Origin: a virus
Length of the DNA: 23,288 nucleotides
Direction: 5' to 3' (one strand)
IMG/VR virus record: IMGVR_UViG_3300015263_001383
Location: 1-23,288 of that record
Below the pieces are notes generated by a model, which saw nothing but the letters and a program-made list of their open reading frames with translations, was not told the origin of the DNA and ran no database searches. Shown here piece after piece: positions 1 to 5,663 of this stretch. The position numbers and the translations under genes are program-made. Position 1 is the stretch's first letter. Every line of letters starts with the position of its first letter.

Positions 1-1
1 C

Positions 2-265
2 AACCATCTCTTCGCCCGTGGATCAGCGGCCTTGGTGGACATCGCCGACTTGGCCCCCTTGACGAACACCCTGTTGGGTCCGGTGCCGTTCATCGAGACA
101 GGTCTCAACGCTTACATCGGCGGGGCCGGGACTCGCTATTCCACCACAGGGGCCTCTGTTGCCGTGGATGAGGGTGTGGATGGAGCCCTCAATGCCGTGA
201 CCGTGGCTTGGGAGGAAACCAGCGCGATCAACTTCAAAGAAATCCTTGTCGCCATCGTCACATGA
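2..265 (+). CDS. Tail or surface protein, C-terminal fragment (5' end outside the window)
   Basis: The reading frame is open to the left edge, so only the last 87 residues are seen. I do not recognise a named family. The final 50 residues, starting NAYIGGAGTRYS, align almost without gaps to the C-terminus of the next gene, which has NTYIGGGGTRYS at the matching place, followed in both by an ASxAV and a DGALN motif. The two genes therefore share a C-terminal module and probably arose by duplication. The stop codon overlaps the next start in an ATGA junction, which suggests coupled translation. Position upstream of envelope and tail genes makes a tail-fibre or capsid-decoration role plausible, but this is inference. 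A TTG at 32 could be a start, but the coding-like frame continues upstream, so a partial gene is preferred. Confidence 0.7.
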   Translation, partial: NHLFARGSAALVDIADLAPLTNTLLGPVPFIETGLNAYIGGAGTRYSTTGASVAVDEGVDGALNAVTVAWEETSAINFKEILVAIVT

Positions 266-987
266 GCACCTCCATCGTAGATCTTCCCATGCCGTTTGAG
301 CCTCAGGAAAAGAGGCTGAGTCAGAGCAATTCCCAGTGGGCGGCCAAGCTGGATCTCGGAGCGTCATGGAGCAATATCCGCATTGGCTGGCGGTGGGCCG
401 CCGATGACTTCAACGCCCTCAATCTGTGGGATACCCAGTGCTACATGGGCCTGATGACGACTCCCGACTCCGGGATCACCAACGGCCCGCTGTCGTGGCA
501 GACCGAGCACTTTGTTGGAATTCGGCGATTCAATTACAACGTTTACACGGTTGCCGCAACCCCCTACTGGTCCACGTCTTGGAACATGTCCAAGAAGATC
601 GGGACGACCATCACCAACTCGGCCCCGGCCATTTCCACAGCCCTGTTCTCGACTGATCCGTCCTCAGTCAGGACGATTCACATCATTGATTTTCAGGTTG
701 TGGGTCCGCTTATCACCGTCTCCCACGTCACTTGCGAGGGGGTCAGCGGGTTTCTGGACATCGAGGAGAGGTCTGTGTTGGAGGATGCTATGAACGAAGC
801 CACCGTGGCTTTGGCCACTGCGTCTATAAACACCTACATCGGTGGAGGCGGCACAAGGTATTCCAACTCATCGGCTTCCCTCGCTGTAAATCAGGTCGCC
901 GACGGAGCCTTAAACACATTTGTGGCCGGATGGCCTCTGGTTCAAAACCTATACCTGTCCGAGGTTTTGTTCCGAAAGCTATCCTGA
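262..987 (+). CDS. Hypothetical surface/tail-fibre-like protein, paralogue of the upstream gene at its C-terminus
   Basis: A 241-residue protein. The ATG at 262 was chosen because it overlaps the preceding TGA (ATGA) and the residues from it (MSTSIVDLPMPFEP) read like a normal N-terminus; a longer upstream extension would only read through the previous gene. The body is rich in Ser, Thr, Trp and aromatic residues, has no signal peptide or long hydrophobic helix, and looks like a beta-rich extracellular protein. The last 60 or so residues repeat the C-terminal module of the upstream gene (NTYIGGGGTRYS, then ASLAV and DGALN). I cannot name the family. A role as a virion surface or tail-fibre component that exchanges N-terminal parts while keeping a common C-terminal tail is an inference from the pairing. 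Confidence 0.75.
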   Translation: MSTSIVDLPMPFEPQEKRLSQSNSQWAAKLDLGASWSNIRIGWRWAADDFNALNLWDTQCYMGLMTTPDSGITNGPLSWQTEHFVGIRRFNYNVYTVAATPYWSTSWNMSKKIGTTITNSAPAISTALFSTDPSSVRTIHIIDFQVVGPLITVSHVTCEGVSGFLDIEERSVLEDAMNEATVALATASINTYIGGGGTRYSNSSASLAVNQVADGALNTFVAGWPLVQNLYLSEVLFRKLS

Positions 988-1030
988 CGGTTTCGGTTGC
1001 GGATATTGAACAAATTGACTAGAGTGCGCT

Positions 1031-1294
1031 ATGACATCAGCTGAGATACAAGCCCTGATCGAGGAAGCCAAGTGCTTCTCGTGTTTCGGTGGCAGCTTTA
1101 CAGACCTGCTTGTCATCTCCCTGCTCAATCGAATTTCGACTGCCGGGAGTGGAACGAGTGCTGTGCAGGGTCAGGCTGGAGACTACGCCGGGGGAAACCC
1201 GACGTGGACACCCACGTCTGACGTGGCGCTCGCCTATGACACATCAACGACACCTGCAACCCAGTGGATCTGGTATGATGGAGCTTGGCACTAA
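1031..1294 (+). CDS. Small phage protein with a Cys-containing helical N-terminus and a WxYDGAW tail
   Basis: An 87-residue protein. The first 35 residues look helical with a CFSCF motif, and are followed by a Gly/Ser/Thr-rich stretch. The C-terminus (ALAYDTSTTPATQWIWYDGAW) has the alternating polar/aromatic pattern often found where phage tail-fibre proteins carry a short 'tYyDt...ywydG.W' motif. Similar short proteins with paired cysteines occur next to tail-fibre genes in other phages, from memory. It follows a 43-base gap that shows no clear ribosome binding site, and ends one base before the next start codon, so it is probably translated together with the next gene. Function unknown; a small structural or fibre-accessory protein is the best guess. 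Confidence 0.65.
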   Translation: MTSAEIQALIEEAKCFSCFGGSFTDLLVISLLNRISTAGSGTSAVQGQAGDYAGGNPTWTPTSDVALAYDTSTTPATQWIWYDGAWH

Positions 1295-1295
1295 T

Positions 1296-2342
1296 ATGAA
1301 ATCAATCGCAAAATTCCTAGCCGTCGTATTCCTGATCGGATTCGTCACCGTGCTTCTGGCCGCCTCCGGCACGCTGTTCAAGGGGAAGTTCGTTGGGGGC
1401 GGGTTCTCGCCTGACTTTGTCGGGGACGCCAGCGGTGTCAGCAATGCCGCCGCCGTCTATCCCGCCGACGCCAGCATCGCCATCACCACCAACGCGGACG
1501 GCAGGCGATTCGGCATCGCGGCCACCGGCGCAGCGGCGGGAGATACGAACTTCGTCAACGACGGGCAGAGCGTTGTGGTTCGTGACACGAATGGATGGAA
1601 CAGAATTATTGTGAACTCCAACAACGTGATGATTCTGGACAGTGGAAGCAACTTGGTGTTCAACGCCGTGCGAGGATATGGAACGCTGGTGGTGGATCCT
1701 TCAGCCAACAGCTACCTTCAACTGTCGAACACTGGAACGTTTCACTACGGAACTCGACACGACTTTGGGGGAACGGTCTATGGAACCTTCTCTGGAGACG
1801 GATCCGCGCTGACTGCGGTGCAGTCCTTCATTACCACCAACGTGGTTCCCAACACCATCATCACCAATCCCATCCTGAAGGGGGTTCAGTTCCAAGACAA
1901 CAACGGAGGAGACGACGTTAAAATCACCCAGACTCTCTCTGCGCTCTCTTGGCAGTCCACCAGCGCACCTTGGGATGCTCCGTTCGTCATGGATGTGACC
2001 GGCGTAACCGCCTCCGCATACTCTGGATTCTTCCGTCAGGGAACGAACAGTCTCGGAAACGCCAATGTTGATTTCGCAAAAGGTCATGTGGCCATCACCA
2101 ATCTGGCAGGCAACTGGACAATCACAGGCTGTCAGAACATGAACGCAAACGAGGACAACTGGCAGGTCATCAAGCTGAACGCCAACGGGGCGGATCGAAC
2201 CATCACCGTCCCCGCCGACTGGTATGTCTCCGGGTTCACCAACAGCACGACCGTGACCGTGACAAACGGGACTTGGGCCGAGCTGGGGGTCAGCGCCATA
2301 CAGGGGATTGTGACTCAGGCTGTTTTTAATGGATACTGGTAA
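1296..2342 (+). CDS. Membrane-anchored or secreted beta-rich protein, fibre-like
   Basis: A 348-residue protein. The ATG at 1296 was chosen because it directly follows the previous stop and opens with a basic residue and a strong hydrophobic segment at residues 5-24 (FLAVVFLIGFVTVLLAAS), a signal peptide or membrane anchor. The rest is Asn, Thr, Ser and Gly rich with repeated short beta-like patterns. A FSGDGSALTAV motif lies around residue 155-165; this 'F.GnGaGLT' style is common in verrucomicrobial surface proteins and in phage tail-fibre repeats. There is no visible catalytic motif. The TAATG junction with the next gene implies coupled translation. An N-terminal export signal is odd for a virion fibre, since those assemble in the cytoplasm; it may instead be displayed on the infected cell. 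Function unknown. Confidence 0.75.
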   Translation: MKSIAKFLAVVFLIGFVTVLLAASGTLFKGKFVGGGFSPDFVGDASGVSNAAAVYPADASIAITTNADGRRFGIAATGAAAGDTNFVNDGQSVVVRDTNGWNRIIVNSNNVMILDSGSNLVFNAVRGYGTLVVDPSANSYLQLSNTGTFHYGTRHDFGGTVYGTFSGDGSALTAVQSFITTNVVPNTIITNPILKGVQFQDNNGGDDVKITQTLSALSWQSTSAPWDAPFVMDVTGVTASAYSGFFRQGTNSLGNANVDFAKGHVAITNLAGNWTITGCQNMNANEDNWQVIKLNANGADRTITVPADWYVSGFTNSTTVTVTNGTWAELGVSAIQGIVTQAVFNGYW

Positions 2343-3064
2343 TGAAAAAGATGCTCACCATTCTCGCGTGCCTCTTCGCTGTGGCTGCGCCCTCGCAGCT
2401 CAGGATCACCTCGTTCTTTCCCGCACCACCCCCAGCCGCAGCGCCCAGCGGACAGGACTTCTCTGACGACTTCAATCGGGCTGACTCCTCCAGCCTTGGA
2501 GCCAACTGGTCGGCCAACTCCGGCCAGATCAACATCGCCTCCAATCAGGCCGTTCCGAACACAGCAGCATACGGCAAGGACACGTCTATCTATACGGCCA
2601 CCGCCTGCGACACCGTTGAACAGTATGTGAGAGTCACTCTTGCCACCCTGACCGCAACGTCGTATGCCGAAGTCGTTCTTCGATTTACGAATGACTCGAC
2701 ACACTACTACGCGGTCCAGTTCAACACGGGTGGAAACATCTGGTGGCAGTATCTGGCCAACATGGCGGATACCTCCGGCAGCACCATCGAGAACATCGGA
2801 ACGACGGTCGCTTCGGGGGACATCTGGGGAATTACCATCACCGGAACCGGGGCCAGCACGGTGATCCGATGCTGGAGAAACCCGACCGCGACCCGCCCTG
2901 TGGCAGCGGACGAATGGGACAGTGGGGATACCACCCCGGAGGCAAGCTTCACCGCTGACCCGGGAGCCAGCGCCGTGGACACCGGCAACTATCTGGGAAT
3001 CGAATGCTTCCAAGGCAACGCATCCGAAACGGCCTACGACAACTTCTACGGTGGAGATATATGA
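2342..3064 (+). CDS. Secreted concanavalin-like (LamG/jelly-roll) domain protein
   Basis: A 240-residue protein. Residues 1 to about 18 form a signal peptide (MKKMLTILACLFAVAAPS), followed by a Pro/Ala-rich linker to about residue 37. From residue 40 the sequence opens with DFSDDFNRADSSSLGANWS, a hallmark start of concanavalin A-like jelly-roll domains of the LamG/3-keto-disaccharide-hydrolase-like type, and it closes near residue 235 with a YDNFYGGDI strand, typical of the last strand of these folds. Such domains bind or act on glycans; no catalytic residues can be assigned. The start overlaps the previous stop by one base and the end overlaps the next start by four. A glycan-binding protein exported from the infected cell is inferred; whether it ends up in the virion cannot be told. 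Confidence 0.75.
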   Translation: MKKMLTILACLFAVAAPSQLRITSFFPAPPPAAAPSGQDFSDDFNRADSSSLGANWSANSGQINIASNQAVPNTAAYGKDTSIYTATACDTVEQYVRVTLATLTATSYAEVVLRFTNDSTHYYAVQFNTGGNIWWQYLANMADTSGSTIENIGTTVASGDIWGITITGTGASTVIRCWRNPTATRPVAADEWDSGDTTPEASFTADPGASAVDTGNYLGIECFQGNASETAYDNFYGGDI

Positions 3065-3330
3065 GCCGGTGGTTCAAGGAGGCGTTTGTATGGAGGCTGG
3101 CCATCGTCAGGCTGGCTTCTTATTCCATCGTGGTGGGTGTCTCCACCTTCAGCACGGCCATGAATGGTTTGGAGTGGGGAGTCCTCAATCCAACCCAGCA
3201 GTTCATTACCGTGTGCGGAGTCGTCTCCTCCATTGCCGGTGTGGTGTGCGCCTTCCTTGACCGGACGATCAGCAACATCGTCAGCGGCAAGCCGCCAGTC
3301 ACCGGAGATTCCATTTCAGATAATACTTGA
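3061..3330 (+). CDS. Two-helix membrane protein, holin candidate
   Basis: An 89-residue protein starting at the ATG of an ATGA overlap with the previous gene. Two hydrophobic segments are visible at about residues 13-34 (LAIVRLASYSIVVGVSTF) and 48-66 (FITVCGVVSSIAGVVCAF), with a short basic N-terminus and a polar C-terminal tail. Size and topology fit class II holins, the small membrane proteins that open the inner membrane at the end of infection. The XhlA-like coiled-coil membrane gene 700 bases downstream supports a lysis region. No endolysin is seen in the window, so the assignment rests on topology and context only; any small two-helix membrane protein would look the same. Confidence 0.6.
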   Translation: MSRWFKEAFVWRLAIVRLASYSIVVGVSTFSTAMNGLEWGVLNPTQQFITVCGVVSSIAGVVCAFLDRTISNIVSGKPPVTGDSISDNT

Positions 3331-3363
3331 CTCTTATCCGATTCTGCTCAAAATGGGAACACT

Positions 3364-4050
3364 ATGGACCTTCCGTTTGATTTTAGAGAAGAGCTCGAAA
3401 AGCTGAGAGAGCTTGAGTTGAAGGCCTTAAAAGCTGACAACGCAGTGCTTCGGCAGCGGTGCAAGATCTTTCCCCCGGTTGAAGAAGAATGTAAAAAGGC
3501 CCTTAGTGCTATAGACAAAATGAAGAACGAGGCTATCGTCGAAGCTGTGAAAAGAACTGGATCAATCGCTGGCGCAGCTCAAGAGTTGGGAATGGGAAGA
3601 TCAACCATTCACAAGCGGATCAACCAATTCGGTATTGCGATCTGCATTCCGATTCTCATGCTGCTTTCTGTCTTCAGCTCCAACGCCCAGACTCAGGTCA
3701 AGATCCAGTGGGATCCATCACCTTCTCCGGGTGTGGAATACCGACTCTATGCTGCCACGAATTCGATTTCCGAAACCAACAAGCTGGCATCCCCCATCAT
3801 TGTTGGCGCGGGAACCAACCTGACCGCCACGCTGGATCAGGTCGTTCCAAACACTTACTACGTCAGAGCCACTGCATACTACCCCTCCAACGGCGTCGAG
3901 AGCGTCTTGTCAGACCAGCTTGTTTTTTCGATCCCGCACCCTCCTGCCAGCCTGTATAACGTCTATCTTCAATGGACGCAGGACGTGACCAGCACCAACT
4001 GGATCACGTTTACCAACGGGTTCTTCAGGATCAAATTTGGAGACAACTAA
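3364..4050 (+). CDS. Fis-type HTH domain fused to a membrane helix and an FN3 domain
   Basis: A 228-residue single open frame. Residues 1-50 are charged and probably coiled coil. Residues 54-90 (EAIVEAVKRTGSIAGAAQEL, then GMGRSTIHKRINQFG) match the Fis-type helix-turn-helix found at the C-terminus of sigma-54 activators and in small phage regulators. Residues 91-108 are a hydrophobic segment with a signal-peptide-like end (SSNAQ). Residues 112-190 look like a fibronectin type III domain (VKIQWDPSPSPGVEYRLYA ... YYVRATAYY), and the C-terminus carries a TSTNWITFTNGFFRIKF strand. As one protein this has ToxR/CadC-like topology: DNA-binding domain inside, FN3 outside, with basic residues just before the helix. 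Alternatively two genes have merged and an internal ATG at 3658 makes a separate secreted FN3 protein. The HTH half is visibly richer in A/T than its neighbours. Confidence 0.75.
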   Translation: MDLPFDFREELEKLRELELKALKADNAVLRQRCKIFPPVEEECKKALSAIDKMKNEAIVEAVKRTGSIAGAAQELGMGRSTIHKRINQFGIAICIPILMLLSVFSSNAQTQVKIQWDPSPSPGVEYRLYAATNSISETNKLASPIIVGAGTNLTATLDQVVPNTYYVRATAYYPSNGVESVLSDQLVFSIPHPPASLYNVYLQWTQDVTSTNWITFTNGFFRIKFGDN

Positions 4051-4361
4051 TGCCACGCGATGACGAAGCCATCATTGTCAGATTTCAGGCCATAGATGAC
4101 AAACTGGGTGAAATGCACTCAGACTTCAAACGTCTGGAGGCCCGGGTTATGAACGGGCTCACCGAGCGAATTGTCGAGGTGGAGAAGCAGATTGCCGTCA
4201 GCGAATCAGACCGAACCCGCAAGGAGAGAACCATGATGATCTGGCAGACAGCTATCATCTCAGCGATAGTCATGCTCTGCGTCGCTCTCGGTGGTTACGT
4301 AGTCACTGAATACGTCAAACACCAAGAAATGAGACACAACACCACACATCAAACCCAATGA
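4050..4361 (+). CDS. XhlA-like coiled-coil plus C-terminal membrane helix protein
   Basis: A 103-residue protein starting at the ATG in a TAATG junction with the HTH-FN3 gene. Residues 5-65 are highly charged with heptad-like spacing (DDKLGEMHSDFKRLEARVMN, VEVEKQIAVSESDRTRKE) and should form a coiled coil. Residues 68-90 are one transmembrane helix (IWQTAIISAIVMLCVALGGY). This arrangement matches the XhlA/hemolysin-like lysis accessory family of phages, where the protein sits in the cytoplasmic membrane next to the holin and helps lysis. Placement near the two-helix holin candidate supports that. Sequence identity to XhlA cannot be tested here, and short structural chaperones can look alike. 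Confidence 0.6.
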   Translation: MPRDDEAIIVRFQAIDDKLGEMHSDFKRLEARVMNGLTERIVEVEKQIAVSESDRTRKERTMMIWQTAIISAIVMLCVALGGYVVTEYVKHQEMRHNTTHQTQ

Positions 4362-4900
4362 AGAAAATAGCTGGTATCCTGATGGCCGCGATGCTCTGTT
4401 TCGCGGGTTACTCACAAACAAACGCTCCACCCCCGGAGACCTCCACCAACCAGCCGCCCACGCTGCCAGAAATCCCGGGCATCGTCCTGAGCTTCCTCAG
4501 CAACACGGCGAGCAACTGGTATGTGGCTCCCTACGGGATCTACTGCAACGACACCGAGAGCTTTGGTGCTGGCATTGGGATCGGCTACGCCATCAATCCC
4601 AACGTCGTCACGGTGATGCGAATGGACTACGTGAATGGAGACATCTGGCTGCCCTCCGGCAGCGTCCAGTTACAGGCTCCAATCCTTCTGATGGGAAAAA
4701 TCCAAGCGACCCCGTTCGGGTTTGGAGGAATCGCAACTCCGATCAGCGGAAGAGGCAAGGACAATACCACCGCCGTAGGCATCGCTGGCGCGGGGCTCGG
4801 GATCAGGTTCAACGAGCACGCCGGTGTGGTCTATGACGTGGAGTATTGGTCAAGCTTCTCCGGCCCCCAGCATCGGTTTGGCGTATTCTGGAAGTTCTAA
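4358..4900 (+). CDS. Secreted outer-membrane beta-barrel-like protein
   Basis: A 180-residue protein overlapping the previous stop by four bases. Residues 1 to about 20 are a signal peptide (MKKIAGILMAAMLCFAGYS); the Cys at 14 lacks a proper lipobox, so cleavage by signal peptidase I is more likely. A Pro-rich linker follows to about residue 40. From about residue 52 the sequence alternates small/hydrophobic and polar residues with repeated Gly pairs (GAGIGIGYAI, VGIAGAGLGIRF), and it ends in FGVFWKF with a terminal Phe, the classic C-terminal signature recognised by the outer membrane barrel assembly machinery. A phage-encoded outer membrane protein could alter receptors, exclude other phages or assist lysis; these are inferences. 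The next gene starts in the stop codon (TAATG). Confidence 0.65.
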   Translation: MKKIAGILMAAMLCFAGYSQTNAPPPETSTNQPPTLPEIPGIVLSFLSNTASNWYVAPYGIYCNDTESFGAGIGIGYAINPNVVTVMRMDYVNGDIWLPSGSVQLQAPILLMGKIQATPFGFGGIATPISGRGKDNTTAVGIAGAGLGIRFNEHAGVVYDVEYWSSFSGPQHRFGVFWKF

Positions 4901-5460
4901 TGAAAACCTGCATATTCGACCTAGAGACGTTCTCTCTGTCGGCGAATACCGGGATCCTCCTATGCTGCGCTTACAAGACCTATGGTTCAAAGGAACAGCC
5001 CTTGGTCATCCGAGCGGACGAGTTTCCCAACTGGAAGAAGCGTAGGAGTGATCCCAGTGCGATTGTCGCCGAAGTCATCAAGCAACTCTCCGATTACGAC
5101 ATCTACGTAGCCCACAACGGGCAGAGATTCGACAAGCCCATGCTGGTCTCTTGGGCGCTCAAATACCACCAACCTGTTGCCCTCCGCTTTGCGAAGTTCA
5201 TTGACCCCGTGCTGCTGGCTCGGCGTCACATGCGGCTGGCGAGGAACAGCCTTCAAGAGCTCATCCGTTTCCTAGACATCCCAGAGGACAAGACCCACGT
5301 CGAGTTCCGTCACTGGCTACAGGCCGCGATGGACGGGGACAGCAAGAGTCTGGACTACATCGTCCACCACTGCGTTCAGGACGTGAAATCTCTGGAGATG
5401 GTCTATGAGCGCGTAAAGTCACTGACGAAGGTGATTGACGAGAAGGGGAGCTCGTTCTGA
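4900..5460 (+). CDS. DEDDh-family 3'-5' exonuclease (RNase H-like)
   Basis: A 186-residue protein whose ATG overlaps the previous TAA by one base. All three exonuclease motifs of the DEDD superfamily are visible: ExoI as FDLETF with D7 and E9; ExoII as AHNGQRFDKPML with N73 and D78; ExoIII as HHCVQDV with H156 four residues before D161, the DEDDh spacing. The family uses two metal ions to remove nucleotides from 3' ends. The length fits a free-standing exonuclease domain with no polymerase attached. In a phage it could proofread for a separate polymerase, act in recombination or degrade host nucleic acid; the sequence does not say which. It sits between envelope genes and the terminase, away from any visible replication genes. 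Confidence 0.85.
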   Translation: MKTCIFDLETFSLSANTGILLCCAYKTYGSKEQPLVIRADEFPNWKKRRSDPSAIVAEVIKQLSDYDIYVAHNGQRFDKPMLVSWALKYHQPVALRFAKFIDPVLLARRHMRLARNSLQELIRFLDIPEDKTHVEFRHWLQAAMDGDSKSLDYIVHHCVQDVKSLEMVYERVKSLTKVIDEKGSSF

Positions 5461-5663
5461 TGAAACCACTCTCAGCCGACTTCCCCTCCGTGGTCGTTGA
5501 CCAGAGCGCCCAGACTCTTCAGGAGCTCATGTCCGACTGGCCCAAGTCACACTGCCAGCTGACCCGTTTTGCCAACGAGCAGATTCAGGCAGGCAGATGG
5601 GAGCGCGTTGCCAAGCGCATCAAGGGAAGGCTGACCCCGGCCTACCGAAGGGTCAAGCGTTGA
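5460..5663 (+). CDS. Small basic protein, possible winged-helix DNA-binding protein
   Basis: A 67-residue protein starting one base inside the exonuclease stop codon. The C-terminal half is basic, with the pattern LTRFANEQIQAGRWERVAKR followed by an aYRR ending. This resembles the second half of small winged-helix proteins of phages, in which a '...lv..G.weR...' turn precedes the wing, but the N-terminal helix pair is not clear. I do not assign a family. Its last 11 bases overlap the end of the terminase gene on the other strand, so the two genes converge tail to tail. Coupling to the exonuclease suggests a shared role or simply shared transcription. Confidence 0.6.
   Translation: MKPLSADFPSVVVDQSAQTLQELMSDWPKSHCQLTRFANEQIQAGRWERVAKRIKGRLTPAYRRVKR

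Noticed and set aside
3327-3354. Promoter-like pair TTGACT (3327-3332) and CAAAAT (3349-3354) with a 16-base spacer, before the HTH-FN3 gene
   Set aside because: Transcription would start about three bases before the ATG, leaving no room for a ribosome binding site, and only four of six bases match at the -10. It could be chance or a leaderless start; not listed as a feature.
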